Of a stretch of DNA of 64,000 nucleotides, positions 1-10,854 are shown piece by piece. A program made the position numbers and the translations under genes. The notes beneath the pieces are model-generated. The model searched no databases, had not been told where the DNA came from, and saw nothing but the letters and a program-made list of their open reading frames with translations. Each line of letters starts with the position of its first letter. Position 1 is the stretch's first letter. Source of the DNA: Mycolicibacterium palauense (GTDB lineage: Bacteria; Actinomycetota; Actinomycetes; Mycobacteriales; Mycobacteriaceae); NCBI RefSeq assembly GCF_002592005.1, contig NZ_NVQF01000017.1, forward strand, positions 23,778-87,777, read 5' to 3'.

Positions 1-817
1 CCATCTCGATCGACGCGACGGCGTCGAAACCACCTGCGGCCTCCGGAGTTTGACCGAAATCCCGGTAATCCTGCAGCCGGACCTCGACGGAGTCGCCGAG
101 ACCGCGTTCGGTGACCCGGATGGCGATGAAGTCCCGCTGCTCGCTCGAGAGCGTGATGCCGGTGGCGTGCACCCCGTAGTGCTCGGCGGCGTGCAGCAGC
201 AGCGAGCCCCAACCGCAGCCCACGTCGAGCAGCCGCATACCCGGCTTCAGGCCGAGCTTGGTGCAGATCAGGTCCAGTTTGGCGGTCTGCGCCTCGTGCA
301 GGGGCTGGTCGGGGGTCTGGAAGTAGCCGCACGAGTAGGCCATGTGCTCGTCGAGCAGCAGTTCGTAGAAGGCGTTGGACAGGTCGTAGTGGTGGGCGAT
401 GGCGGCGCGGTCCCGCGTGCGGGTGTGCCGGCGGCCCGACAGCCGGGCCTCGGCGACCGGCGCCGGCGGTGGCGCGCCCAGGGCACCCAGGCGCAGCGCG
501 GCGACCGCCATCCGGGCCCGCGCAGCCACCGAGGGCCGCACCCGGGTATGGGTGCGGGTGCGGGCGGCCTGCCAGGCCCGGCGGAAGCCGTCGGCCAGAT
601 CGCCGTCGACCTCGATATCGCCGCTGACGTAGGCGCGGGCCAGACCCAGCTCGCCCGGTTCCCAAAGCAGGCGGCGCAACGCCCGGCGGTTGCGGATCAC
701 CACGACGGGGGCGTCGCGGGGCCCCGCCTCGGTGCCGTCCCAGGTGCGCACCCGCACCGGCAACGGTCCGCCCGTGACCTCGCGGAGCAGGTCGGCAAGG
801 CGTGCGGCGCTGGTCAC
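1..817 (-). CDS. Cyclopropane-fatty-acyl-phospholipid synthase family methyltransferase (partial, C-terminus off the left edge)
   Basis: SAM-dependent methyltransferase that acts on acyl double bonds of lipids (cyclopropanation or methyl branching). The visible 272 codons begin at a GTG whose GTGA overlaps the stop of the SRPBCC gene upstream, so the two are translationally coupled. An N-terminal domain (residues 1-130) precedes the core: AHHYDLSNAFY (about 141-151), YSCGYF (about 161-166), then the SAM-binding loop LLDVGCGWGSL (about 196-206). The N-terminal segment GELGLARAYVSGDIEVDGDL resembles the UfaA1-like branch rather than the short mycolate CmaA/MmaA enzymes, but the substrate cannot be read from sequence. 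It is the last visible gene of a leftward operon starting at echA6, which also holds a lipid-type SRPBCC protein. Confidence 0.85.
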   Translation of the reverse strand, partial: MTSAARLADLLREVTGGPLPVRVRTWDGTEAGPRDAPVVVIRNRRALRRLLWEPGELGLARAYVSGDIEVDGDLADGFRRAWQAARTRTHTRVRPSVAARARMAVAALRLGALGAPPPAPVAEARLSGRRHTRTRDRAAIAHHYDLSNAFYELLLDEHMAYSCGYFQTPDQPLHEAQTAKLDLICTKLGLKPGMRLLDVGCGWGSLLLHAAEHYGVHATGITLSSEQRDFIAIRVTERGLGDSVEVRLQDYRDFGQTPEAAGGFDAVASIEM

Positions 818-1251
818 GCGGGCGCGAAGACCGACTTGAACCGCTCCAGCGATTCGCGGATGTCGCTCCTGAGGGCTCCGGCGACCACCATGCCGATCGG
901 CCCGAACAGCGCCGGACCGCCGAGGTGTACGTCGAAGATCACCGTGGAGCCCTCGTCGGCGGGTTTGACCTTGCCGATCAACTTGACCTTGACCCCGCCG
1001 CGGCCGTCCCCGTTGAGCGTCATCGCCTCCGGCGGCTTGAAATGCACGATCGTCCAGCTCACCCGGTTGAGCATGCCCTTGACCTCGACGATCGAGTCGA
1101 TCCTGGTGCCCTTCTCCAGGGTGTCGGGCAGCGGGCTGCGCCAGACGCGGTGGATGGACAACCACTCCCGGTAGCGGGACAGATCGGAGGCGCACTCCCA
1201 GGCCTGCTCGGGCGGCAGGGGGACGTCGACGGAGACGGAAAGCTTGGCCAT
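814..1251 (-). CDS. SRPBCC-fold protein, Rv0910-type putative toxin
   Basis: 145-residue START/Bet v1-like protein (polyketide cyclase/dehydrase superfamily) starting MAKLSVSVDVPLPPEQAW, with the usual pattern of an N-terminal strand, a helix containing DLSRYREWLSIH and a C-terminal helix (DIRESLERFKSVF). The fold normally binds hydrophobic ligands. In M. tuberculosis the equivalent pair Rv0909-Rv0910 is listed as a toxin-antitoxin module, with Rv0910 the toxin. Here the same order is kept: the antitoxin-like gene ends 4 bases upstream. Its own stop overlaps the GTG of the methyltransferase downstream. A simple lipid-binding role linked to that methyltransferase is an alternative. Confidence 0.8.
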   Translation of the reverse strand: MAKLSVSVDVPLPPEQAWECASDLSRYREWLSIHRVWRSPLPDTLEKGTRIDSIVEVKGMLNRVSWTIVHFKPPEAMTLNGDGRGGVKVKLIGKVKPADEGSTVIFDVHLGGPALFGPIGMVVAGALRSDIRESLERFKSVFAPA

Positions 1252-1255
1252 GGCG

Positions 1256-1513
1256 TCAGCTCTGGGGTTTGTCCTGGCCGCCGGCGCCGGGCTGATCGGT
1301 GCCGGTCTGCTCGGTGCCGGTCTGATCGGTGCCGGTCTGATCGGAGATGGCGTTCTTGGCCGCCTCCTGCACCTTGTCGACGGTGTCGGCGTACTTGCCC
1401 TGCGTCTTCCGGTCGACCATGTCGCCGGCCTTGTCGATCGCCTGGTCGACCTTGTCGGAGTTCTTCGCGAGCAGGTCCTTGCCCTTGTTGAAGGCGTTGT
1501 CGAGGAATCCCAT
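1256..1513 (-). CDS. MT0933-type antitoxin family protein (Rv0909 homologue)
   Basis: 85-residue, highly charged, mostly helical protein: MGFLDNAFNKGKDLLAKNSDKVDQAIDKAG matches the MT0933-like antitoxin family. The M. tuberculosis protein is only about 59 residues; the extra length here is a low-complexity C-terminal tail (residues about 58-80) made of DQTGT/EQTGT repeats and encoded by a 15-bp tandem repeat. It lies between ctpE (34 bp upstream) and the SRPBCC toxin-like gene (4 bp downstream), same strand. The repetitive tail makes length variation between strains likely. Confidence 0.75.
   Translation of the reverse strand: MGFLDNAFNKGKDLLAKNSDKVDQAIDKAGDMVDRKTQGKYADTVDKVQEAAKNAISDQTGTDQTGTEQTGTDQPGAGGQDKPQS
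1293..1344. repeat. 15-bp tandem repeat inside the antitoxin gene
   Basis: Units at 1293-1307, 1308-1322 (one base change), 1323-1337 and a 7-bp partial to 1344, with core TGATCGGTGCCGGTC. The 15-bp period preserves the reading frame and encodes the D/E-Q-T-G-T pentapeptide repeats of the antitoxin tail. Confidence 0.9.
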
Positions 1514-1547
1514 GACTGTCTATTGTTCCCGCCGAGGCGGACCCGAA

Positions 1548-3989
1548 TCAAACCGCCGTGCGCCACAACCTGCGCTGTTCGCCCAGGATCCGGCCCTGGA
1601 CCCACCACAGCGCCTCCACCAGCGCGGCACCGACCAGGCCGATCGCCAGTGCGGTCGTCGTCACGGTCACATCCGAGGGGTCGAGCATGAACTTCTCCCG
1701 GGCCAGCGGTATCGAGAAGATGACCACGTAGGCCAGCCCGGCGGCCACCACCAGGGCCACCCGCCACCACTCGTAGGGCCGGGCCACGCACGACAGCACC
1801 CACACCGCGGCGACCAGCAGGGTGATCAGCGCCGCGGTCGAGGCCTGCATCTGTTCCTGCGGCGGTGCGTCGTGGCCCCGGTAGGCCACGAGATAGGAGA
1901 CGAAGGTCGACAGCCCGACCACCAGGCCCGTCGGCAGGGCGGCGGTCATCACCCGCCGCACGAAGCCGGGGTGCGCACGCTCGTTGTTGGGGGCCAGCGA
2001 CAGGATGAAGGCCGGAATGCCGATGGTGAACCACGCGGCGATGGTCACGTGGATCGGCTGGAACGGAAACAGCAGCGGGTCGTAGTGGAAGATCTTCGAG
2101 CCCAGGCCCACGATGCCCACCAGCAGGGCCAGCAGCACCGAGTAGACGGTCTTGGTGAGAAACAGGTTGGACACCCGCTCGATGTTGCCGATCACCCGGC
2201 GCCCCTCCCCCACCACGAACGGCAGGGTGGCGAACTTGTTGTCCAGCAACACGATCTGGGCGACGGCGCGCGAGGCCTGGCTGCCCGAGCCCATGGCCAC
2301 CCCGATGTCGGCGTCCTTGAGCGCCAGCACGTCGTTGACCCCGTCGCCGGTCATGGCCACGGTGTGCCCGCGTGACTGCAGGGCGTGCACCATGGAGCGC
2401 TTCTGGTCGGGGCGGACCCGACCGAAGGTCGTGTAGTGCTCCAGGGTGTCGGCCAGCTCTTCGGTCTCGGTCGGCAGGTGGCGTGCGTCCATGGCCTCGC
2501 CGCCGAGACCCAGGGACCCGGCCACCGCCCCCACCGACACGGCGTTGTCCCCGGAGATCACCTTGACGGCGACGTGCTGGTCGGCGAAGTAGTCCAGGGT
2601 GTCGCGGGCGTCGGGGCGAACCCTCTGCTCCAGCACCACCAGTGCGACCGGTGTCACCCGGCCCGGCGCGTCGGCGGCGTCCACGGGACGGTCCGAGGCG
2701 CCCAGCAGCAGCACCCGCAACCCCCGCGCGCCGATCCGCTCGGCCTCCTCGGCCGCCGCCGAGGCCGGGTCCAACAGCACGTCGGGAGCGCCGATGACCC
2801 AGTTGCCGTGGTCGGCGTAGGTGGCCCCGCTCCACTTGGTGGCCGACTTGAACGGCGCCAGCGCGGTGGCCCGCCAACCCGGCGCGTCCGGGTAGGCCTC
2901 GCCGATGGCCTGCATGCTGGCGTTGGGCCGGGCGTCGTCGGCGGCGAGCGCGGCCAGCGCCCGCGCCGCCGACGCGGCGCCCCCGGCGGTGGTCGAGCCG
3001 GCCGGGCCGGAGGACGGTTCCGGATGGAGTCCGGTCACGTCCGAGACCCGCATGCCGTTCTCGGTGAGGGTGCCGGTCTTGTCGGCGCAGACCACGTCCA
3101 CGCGGGCCAGGCCCTCGATGGCGGGCAGCTCGTTGACCAGGCACTGGCGTCGGCCCAACCGCACCACGCCGACCGCGAAGGCGATCGAGGTCATCAGCAC
3201 CAGGCCCTCGGGCACCATCGGTACCAGCGCGCCGACCATGCGCAGCACCGATTCCCGCCACCCGACGTTGGTGGTGAACAGCTGGGTGTAGATGGTCAGG
3301 ATGCCCGCCGGCCACAGCAGGTAGGTGATGAACCGCAGGATCTGGTTGATGCCGCTGCGCAGTTCGGACTTCACCAGGGTGAACTTGCTGGCCTCCTCGG
3401 CCAGCCGGGCCGCGTAGGCCTCCCGCCCCACCTTCGTGGCCCGGTAGGCCCCGGTGCCCGCGACCACGAAGCTGCCCGACATGACCGGGTCGCCGACCAC
3501 CTTGGCGATGGCGTCGGCCTCGCCGGTGAGCAGCGATTCGTCGACCTCGAGATTGGCGTCCTCAACGATCTCGCCGTCGACGACCACCTGGTCACCGGGA
3601 CCCAGCTCGATGATGTCGTCGAGCACCACCTCGTTGGGCAGCAGCGGCTGGGTCACCGACCCCGACGCGGTCAGCCGGCGCACCATCGGGCGGGCCTGCC
3701 CGACGATCGCCAGCTTGTCCAGGGTCCGTTTGGCGCGGATCTCCTGGATGATCCCGACCCCGCTGTTGGCGACGATCAACAGCCCGAACAGTCCGTTGAT
3801 CAGCGACCCGGTGGCCAACACGATGAGAAACAGCACACCGAGGATGGCGTTGATGCGGGTGAGCACATTGGCCCGCACGATCTCGGAGACGGTGCGCGCG
3901 GCGCGGGTCGGAACGTCGTTGGTGTTGCCGTCGGCGATCCGCCGGGCCACCTCGGCCTCGGAGAGGCCGGCCGCCAGTGAGGTCGTCAT
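1548..3989 (-). CDS. ctpE: CtpE-type P-type ATPase (calcium uptake)
   Basis: 813-residue P-type ATPase. CtpE of mycobacteria is a membrane calcium transporter needed for Ca2+ uptake. Visible P-type motifs: LLTGEAD (about 154-160) in the actuator domain, the phosphorylation motif DKTGT with Asp near residue 304, PEGL in the fourth membrane segment (about 262-265), and the hinge MTGDGVND followed by [16 protein letters not shown]. Hydrophobic segments fall at about 47-90, 217-275 and in the last 230 residues. Length is close to M. tuberculosis CtpE (797). The ATG overlaps the stop of the upstream hydrolase gene (ATGA), so they are coupled. Order and neighbours match Rv0905-Rv0910. Confidence 0.92.
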   Translation of the reverse strand: MTTSLAAGLSEAEVARRIADGNTNDVPTRAARTVSEIVRANVLTRINAILGVLFLIVLATGSLINGLFGLLIVANSGVGIIQEIRAKRTLDKLAIVGQARPMVRRLTASGSVTQPLLPNEVVLDDIIELGPGDQVVVDGEIVEDANLEVDESLLTGEADAIAKVVGDPVMSGSFVVAGTGAYRATKVGREAYAARLAEEASKFTLVKSELRSGINQILRFITYLLWPAGILTIYTQLFTTNVGWRESVLRMVGALVPMVPEGLVLMTSIAFAVGVVRLGRRQCLVNELPAIEGLARVDVVCADKTGTLTENGMRVSDVTGLHPEPSSGPAGSTTAGGAASAARALAALAADDARPNASMQAIGEAYPDAPGWRATALAPFKSATKWSGATYADHGNWVIGAPDVLLDPASAAAEEAERIGARGLRVLLLGASDRPVDAADAPGRVTPVALVVLEQRVRPDARDTLDYFADQHVAVKVISGDNAVSVGAVAGSLGLGGEAMDARHLPTETEELADTLEHYTTFGRVRPDQKRSMVHALQSRGHTVAMTGDGVNDVLALKDADIGVAMGSGSQASRAVAQIVLLDNKFATLPFVVGEGRRVIGNIERVSNLFLTKTVYSVLLALLVGIVGLGSKIFHYDPLLFPFQPIHVTIAAWFTIGIPAFILSLAPNNERAHPGFVRRVMTAALPTGLVVGLSTFVSYLVAYRGHDAPPQEQMQASTAALITLLVAAVWVLSCVARPYEWWRVALVVAAGLAYVVIFSIPLAREKFMLDPSDVTVTTTALAIGLVGAALVEALWWVQGRILGEQRRLWRTAV

Positions 3990-5614
3990 CGGGTGAAGGT
4001 TCCCTTGCCGTTGTCGTCGAAGTACTCCAGGGTCAGGCGGTCACCGTCGAAGGTGGCGGTGGAGATGCTGCCCGGCGGAGAGTTCTCCGAGACGAAACCG
4101 AAGGTGAACACGTCGCCGTCCCAGTGTGTCAGGGGCCAGACCTCGCCGCGTGGGCCCAGCGACAGGCCCAGTTCGCCGCCGCGCTCGGTGACGGTGGCCG
4201 GGCCCCAGTACTCGTTGGCATAGGTCCCGACGTAGGAGGCGGCCGGGGCGGCCGGGGCCGGGTCGGCCGGGGGGTTCTTGCCGACCAGTGAGCCCACGGG
4301 CCGGTCCATGGCGGCGAAGGCGTCGCCGTAGAGGGTGGGCCAGTCCTCGCGGATCTCGCCGAACTGCACGAGGTCGGCGAACTCGGCGGTCAGCGCCTCG
4401 GGCACCCCGGAGGGGGTCGCGTTGGTCAGCGCGACGATCGCCACGTCGGCCGACGGAATGGCGACGAAGTTGCTGCCCGCGCCGAGCAGGAAGGCCCCCG
4501 AATGGCTCAGCTGAACCCGGGCACCCGAGGTGGTGCCGACGTTGAAGCCGTAGCCGTAGAAACCCGATCGTGCCGCGGGCTCGTCGGGCGGGCTGGAGAC
4601 GATCTGGGGAGTCAGCGCGGGCAGCAGCGCCGCGGTGTCGACGACCTGTCGCCCCCGGTACTTGCCGTCGGCGAGCAGCATGGACAGCCAGTGGGTCAGG
4701 TCGTTGACGGTGGAACTGACACCGCCGGCCGGTGCCTGCGGGTCGGGGTCGCGGACCTCGGCGGGCTCGTAGTGTCCGCCGGTGCGCAGGTGGCCGACGG
4801 CGCGGTCGGCGCGGTCGGCGTAGTCGGCGAACTCCGAGCTGGTCGAGGACATGCCCAGCGGCTCGTAGAGCACCCGGCGGCTCAGCTCCTCCCAGCTCTC
4901 CCCGGCACCGGAGGCCACCGCCTCGGCCGCGGCGGTCACTCCGAAGTTGGTGTAGGCGTAGGAGATCCGGAACGGGTCCAGCGGCTCCTGGCCCAGCCGC
5001 TCCAGGATGGTGCGCCGGTCGTAGCCGAGGTCCTCCAGTTTGTCCCCGGCATGGTCGGGCAGACCGGATCGATGGGCGTACATGTCGCCGACGGTGACCA
5101 TCCGGGTGGCGGCGGGATCGGACAGGGCGAACCAGGGCAGCTCGCCGACGATCGGGGTGTCCCAGCCGATCCGCTTCTCGCCGACCTGTTGGGCCACCAC
5201 CGTGGCGCCGATCGGCTTGCTCAGCGAGGCCAGCTGGAAGACGGTGTCGGGGTCGACCCGGTTGTCCGGGTCGTCTCCCCTGCGCACGTCCTTGACGCCG
5301 AAGCCCTTGGCATAGACGGTCTTCCCACCGTGTACCACCGCGACGGCCAGTCCCGGCACGCCGGAGGACTTCATCAGTTCCTCGGCCAGCCCGTCCAGAC
5401 GGGCCACCGCCTCGCCGACGGCGTCGTCGGGCAGGGCCAGCGCCGGCACCAACGGCGGCGGCGTCCCGTCGCCGGCCGGCGCCAGCTCCGGCGCCGGGGT
5501 GACGGCCAACCCCGGCGGCTGGTCCGTCGGCCCGACGGCCGAGTCGCAGCCGGCGGCCAGCAGCGTCAACGGGATCACGGTCGCCGCGGCGACGACTCTG
5601 GCCAGCACACTCAT
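3986..5614 (-). CDS. Serine beta-lactamase/penicillin-binding-like lipoprotein (Rv0907 homologue)
   Basis: 542-residue exported lipoprotein: signal peptide with lipobox LAAGC (Cys about 23), then a class C beta-lactamase-like fold with the nucleophile motif SLSK (Ser about 130), YTN as the second motif and HSG near [10 protein letters not shown] as the third. A C-terminal beta-barrel domain (DUF3471-like, last ~100 residues) follows. Such proteins are usually esterases or D-aminopeptidases rather than true beta-lactamases; the substrate is unknown. GTG-ATG tandem start codons are present; the ATG is chosen and the GTG three bases upstream (5617) is equally possible. Stop overlaps ctpE (ATGA). 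Confidence 0.88.
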   Translation of the reverse strand: MSVLARVVAAATVIPLTLLAAGCDSAVGPTDQPPGLAVTPAPELAPAGDGTPPPLVPALALPDDAVGEAVARLDGLAEELMKSSGVPGLAVAVVHGGKTVYAKGFGVKDVRRGDDPDNRVDPDTVFQLASLSKPIGATVVAQQVGEKRIGWDTPIVGELPWFALSDPAATRMVTVGDMYAHRSGLPDHAGDKLEDLGYDRRTILERLGQEPLDPFRISYAYTNFGVTAAAEAVASGAGESWEELSRRVLYEPLGMSSTSSEFADYADRADRAVGHLRTGGHYEPAEVRDPDPQAPAGGVSSTVNDLTHWLSMLLADGKYRGRQVVDTAALLPALTPQIVSSPPDEPAARSGFYGYGFNVGTTSGARVQLSHSGAFLLGAGSNFVAIPSADVAIVALTNATPSGVPEALTAEFADLVQFGEIREDWPTLYGDAFAAMDRPVGSLVGKNPPADPAPAAPAASYVGTYANEYWGPATVTERGGELGLSLGPRGEVWPLTHWDGDVFTFGFVSENSPPGSISTATFDGDRLTLEYFDDNGKGTFTR

Positions 5615-5635
5615 CACAGCCGAAACGGTAGCGGG

Positions 5636-6775
5636 TTATCCGCGCCACCACGGGTCTAACGCCGGGTCGGCGCGCGTGCCCGGCGCCGCAGGCTCGACCC
5701 GTTGACCCGGCCGGGGCACCGCCGCCCCGATTCCCGCCTCGGCCGCGGCGCTCAGCATGCGTTCCACCGGCTCGGACCAGGGGTGCGGGGCCAGCCGGAA
5801 GGTTCCCCAGTGGATCGGGACGAACAGGCCGGCGCCGGGGTCGGTGACGTCGCGGTGAGCGCGCACCGCCTCCTCGGGGGTCATGTGGATATCCGGCCAG
5901 CCGTGGTGGTAGGCACCGACCGGCATCAGCGTCAGGTCGAACGGACCGTGCTCGGCTCCGATCTCGGCGAAGGAGCGGGTGTATCCGGTGTCGCCGCCGA
6001 AGAACGCGCGGTGCCGCGGACCGGCCAGCGACCACGACGACCACAGGGTGGTGTTGCGGGTCAGGAACCGTCCCGAGAAGTGCCGGGCGGGGGTGCACGT
6101 CACGGTCAGCTCCCCCACCCGGCCGCTGCCGCCCCAGTCCAATTCCACGATCCGCTCGTCGGGGATGCCCCACTGGCGCAGGTGCGCGCCGACACCGAGC
6201 GGCACGAAGAACACCGCGCGCTGGGTGCCGGCCAGGGCGGCGACGGTCTCGATGTCGAGGTGGTCGTAGTGGTCGTGGCTGATGACGATCGCGTCGACGG
6301 CGGGCAGCGCCGCCAGCGGGGCGGGCACCGGGTGCAGCCGCTGCGGGCCCACGGTGCGCGACGGGGAGCACCGTTCACTCCACACCGGGTCGGCCAGCAC
6401 GCGGTAGCCGTCGATCTCGATGACGGCCGACGAGTGGCCGTACCAGGTGACCGCCAGCTCGCCGGCCCGTTCCCCGGTGGCCGGGGTGACCAGGGGCACC
6501 GCGGCCGGCGGGTGCTGCGCGGTGCTGCCGCGAAACATCTGGTGGACCAGTTTCCACTGTTCCTCGCGGGTGAGGCTGATCGCCGAGGCGGGCTCGGCGT
6601 TGGCGAACGCCCCCTCCCCGTAGTTGGCCGAACCCCCGGCCCGCGCTACCACCCGGGCGATCTGTGCGGGGCCCGCGCCCAGCGCGGCCGGCGCACCGTG
6701 CACCGCCCGCAACACCCAGCCACCGGCGGCCAGGGTGGCCGTGCCGGCGGTGAACCGCAGCGCCCGCCGAAGCAC
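5636..6775 (-). CDS. Metallo-beta-lactamase fold hydrolase, NAPE-PLD/UlaG-like (Rv0906 homologue)
   Basis: 379-residue protein with an N-terminal hydrophobic segment (residues 5-30) that probably anchors it in the membrane, followed by a metallo-hydrolase domain: TWYGHSSAVIEIDG (about 110-123), the zinc motif HDHYDH (about 167-172), FFGGDTGYT and the C-terminal PIHWGTF. This arrangement fits the N-acylphosphatidylethanolamine-phospholipase D/UlaG branch, which points to a phospholipid-like substrate, although that is inference. It starts at GTG directly abutting the TAG of echA6 and is separated by 21 bp from the next gene, consistent with one transcript. Confidence 0.88.
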   Translation of the reverse strand: MLRRALRFTAGTATLAAGGWVLRAVHGAPAALGAGPAQIARVVARAGGSANYGEGAFANAEPASAISLTREEQWKLVHQMFRGSTAQHPPAAVPLVTPATGERAGELAVTWYGHSSAVIEIDGYRVLADPVWSERCSPSRTVGPQRLHPVPAPLAALPAVDAIVISHDHYDHLDIETVAALAGTQRAVFFVPLGVGAHLRQWGIPDERIVELDWGGSGRVGELTVTCTPARHFSGRFLTRNTTLWSSWSLAGPRHRAFFGGDTGYTRSFAEIGAEHGPFDLTLMPVGAYHHGWPDIHMTPEEAVRAHRDVTDPGAGLFVPIHWGTFRLAPHPWSEPVERMLSAAAEAGIGAAVPRPGQRVEPAAPGTRADPALDPWWRG

Positions 6776-7510
6776 CTAGGCGCCCCGGAAGTTGGGGGTG
6801 CGCTTCTCGATCCGTGCGACCTGGGCCTCGATGACATCCTGACTGCCCCAGGCCCGGTCGAACATCTCCTTGTGCAGGGCGGGCCAGTCCTGCTGGTAGG
6901 CCCCGTCGTCGTTGAGCACGCGTTTGGAGTGCTGCAGCGACAGCGGGGCCAGCCCGGCGATCTCGGCGGCCCAGGCCTGCGCGTCGGCCACGGCCCCGAG
7001 CCGGTTGGCCATCCCGGTCTGCAGGGCGACCTCGGCGGTCAGCTTCTCCGCGGCCAGCAGCATCCCGCGCGCCCGCCCGTATCCGGCCAGCGACGCCAGC
7101 CGACGCACGCTCCAGTTATCAAGAGCCAAGCCGTATCTGGCGATCGGGAACTGGAAGTAGGCCTCCGGCGCCACCACCCGCAGGTCGCAGATCATGGCCA
7201 ACTGCACCCCGGCGCCGATGGCCGGGCCGTTGATGGCACCGATCACCGGCACCGCAACCCTGTCGATCGCCAGGTTCAGCGCCAGCGCCTTGTCCGGGAA
7301 GTCGGCGGCGAACACGTCCCCGGACAGGTCGGCCCCGGCACAGAACACGGTGCCCTGCCCGGTCAGCACGATCGCCCGGACGTCCTCGTCGACCGCGTGC
7401 TCGATGGTCTCCCGGAGGCCGTCGACGAGTTCGCTGTTCAGTGCGTTGCGCCGTTCGGGCCGCTGCATCTCGATGGTCAGGACATTGCCGTCACGGGTGA
7501 GACCGATCAT
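6776..7510 (-). CDS. echA6: EchA6 enoyl-CoA hydratase/isomerase family protein
   Basis: 244 residues (M. tuberculosis EchA6 has 243). Crotonase fold: [12 protein letters not shown] near residue 20, oxyanion-hole motifs CAGADLSGD and [13 protein letters not shown]. In M. tuberculosis EchA6 lacks normal hydratase activity and carries long acyl-CoAs to the FAS-II system for mycolic acid synthesis; it is a target of tetrahydropyrazolopyrimidine inhibitors. The start at ATG 7510 is preferred over upstream in-frame codons because it gives the family length and lies 7 nt from a TAGGCT -10 box, as in a leaderless transcript. First gene of the leftward operon. Confidence 0.93.
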   Translation of the reverse strand: MIGLTRDGNVLTIEMQRPERRNALNSELVDGLRETIEHAVDEDVRAIVLTGQGTVFCAGADLSGDVFAADFPDKALALNLAIDRVAVPVIGAINGPAIGAGVQLAMICDLRVVAPEAYFQFPIARYGLALDNWSVRRLASLAGYGRARGMLLAAEKLTAEVALQTGMANRLGAVADAQAWAAEIAGLAPLSLQHSKRVLNDDGAYQQDWPALHKEMFDRAWGSQDVIEAQVARIEKRTPNFRGA

Positions 7511-7517
7511 GGCGACG

Positions 7518-7575
7518 AGCCTATCTCGGCTCGCCCGCGGCCCTGCTGGGCGTGCACCACCGGCCCCGATAGCCT
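7518..7575. promoter_or_regulatory. Divergent leaderless promoters of echA6 and accD3
   Basis: Only 73 bp separate the two start codons. On the minus strand a -10 element TAGGCT (7518-7523) ends 7 nt before the echA6 ATG; on the plus strand TAGCCT (7570-7575) ends 8 nt before the accD3 GTG. Both spacings predict that transcription begins at or next to the start codon. Mycobacterial TANNNT boxes with this spacing commonly give leaderless mRNAs. Confidence 0.55.
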
Positions 7576-7583
7576 CGAGAACC

Positions 7584-9071
7584 GTGAGTCGGATCAGCGC
7601 GATGGACCTCCGCGACGCCGTGTTGGACCCGGGATCGTTCCGCAGCTGGGACACCACGCCGCTGGAGGTGGCCACCACCGCCCGCTACGCCGCCGAGCTG
7701 GCGGCGGCACGGGCGGCCACCGGCCTGGACGAGGCGGTGCTCACCGGCGAGGGCACCGTGTTCGGGCGGCGGGTGGCCGTGGTGGCCGGGGAGTTCGACT
7801 TCCTGGCCGGCTCGATCGGGGTGGCCGCGGCCGAGCGGATCACCGCGGCCGTCGAGCGGGCGACCGAGCTGCGCCTGCCGCTGCTGGCCTCGCCGAGTTC
7901 GGGTGGCACCCGCATGCAGGAGGGCACGGTGGCGTTCCTGCAGATGGTCAAGATCGCCGCGGCGGTGACCCTGCACAAGGAGGCACACCTGCCCTACCTG
8001 GTGTACCTGCGCCACCCCACCACCGGCGGGGTGTTCGCGTCCTGGGGGTCGCTCGGCCACATCACCGTCGCCGAGCCGGGGGCACTCGTCGGCTTCCTCG
8101 GGCCGCGGGTCTACGAGAAGCTCTACGGTGAGCCCTTCCCGTCCGGGGTGCAGACCGCCGAGAACCTGCAGCACCACGGCGTGATCGACGCCGTGGTGCC
8201 GCTGGCGGGACTGCGCGGCGCCCTGGACCGGGCCCTGCAGGTGGTGTCCGACGACCCCGCGCCGGCGCCCGCCGCGCCACCGCACGAACCCGTTCCGGAC
8301 GTGCCGGCCTGGCAGTCGGTGGAGGCCTCCCGCCGCGCCGACCGCCCGGGGGTCGCCCAGCTGCTGCGGCACGGCTGCACGCAGGCGGTGCTGTTGTCGG
8401 GTACCGGGCAGGGCGAGCAGTCCTCCGCCACGGTGCTGGCACTGGGGTTGTTCTGCGGTCAGCCCGCGGTGGTGCTGGGCCAGCAGCGCACGGTGGGCGG
8501 CCTGATCGGCCCGGCCGCGCTGCGGGAGGCGCGCCGGGGCATGGCGCTGGCCGCCGGGCTGCGGTTGCCGCTGGTGCTGGTGATCGACACCGCCGGGCCC
8601 GCCCTGTCGGAGCAGGCCGAGGAGGGCGGACTGGCCGGGGAGATCGCCCGGTGCCTGTCGGAGCTGGTCACCCTGGACACCCCGACGGTGTCGGTGCTGC
8701 TCGGGCAGGGCAGCGGCGGGCCGGCGCTGGCGATGGTGCCGGCCGACCGGGTGCTGGCCGCCCTGCACGGCTGGCTGGCCCCGCTGCCGCCGGAGGGCGC
8801 CAGCGCGATCGTGTTCCGCGACACCGATCACGCCCCCGAGCTCGCCGCCGCCCAGGGCGTGCGCTCGGCGGATCTGCTGCGCCACGGCATCGTCGACCGG
8901 ATCGTGCCCGAACATCCCGATGCCGCCGAGGAACCGGTCGCATTCTGTGAACGGGTGGCCGTGGCGGTGGCCACCGAGGTCGCCGCGCTGCGCGACCAAC
9001 CGCGATCGGCGCGGATGGCCGCACGGCTGCGGCGCTACCGCCGGCTGGGGCTGGCGGGCCTGGGCGGCTGA
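7584..9071 (+). CDS. accD3: AccD3, carboxyltransferase-type acyl-CoA carboxylase subunit
   Basis: 495 residues, identical in length to M. tuberculosis AccD3 (Rv0904c). Two crotonase-like halves typical of AccA/AccD fusions: N-terminal [10 protein letters not shown] and [12 protein letters not shown] (binding of acyl-CoA/biotin), C-terminal region with [26 protein letters not shown] resembling AccA. No biotin carboxylase or biotin carrier subunit lies nearby, and the biological substrate of AccD3 is not settled. GTG 7584 (reading [13 protein letters not shown]) is preferred to the ATG six codons later because it matches the homologue N-terminus and the leaderless promoter spacing. Convergent with the sensor kinase gene, 25 bp apart. 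Confidence 0.92.
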   Translation: MSRISAMDLRDAVLDPGSFRSWDTTPLEVATTARYAAELAAARAATGLDEAVLTGEGTVFGRRVAVVAGEFDFLAGSIGVAAAERITAAVERATELRLPLLASPSSGGTRMQEGTVAFLQMVKIAAAVTLHKEAHLPYLVYLRHPTTGGVFASWGSLGHITVAEPGALVGFLGPRVYEKLYGEPFPSGVQTAENLQHHGVIDAVVPLAGLRGALDRALQVVSDDPAPAPAAPPHEPVPDVPAWQSVEASRRADRPGVAQLLRHGCTQAVLLSGTGQGEQSSATVLALGLFCGQPAVVLGQQRTVGGLIGPAALREARRGMALAAGLRLPLVLVIDTAGPALSEQAEEGGLAGEIARCLSELVTLDTPTVSVLLGQGSGGPALAMVPADRVLAALHGWLAPLPPEGASAIVFRDTDHAPELAAAQGVRSADLLRHGIVDRIVPEHPDAAEEPVAFCERVAVAVATEVAALRDQPRSARMAARLRRYRRLGLAGLGG

Positions 9072-9096
9072 CCGACACCCGGCTTCAGGACCGGCG

Positions 9097-10854
<1,758 letters not shown>

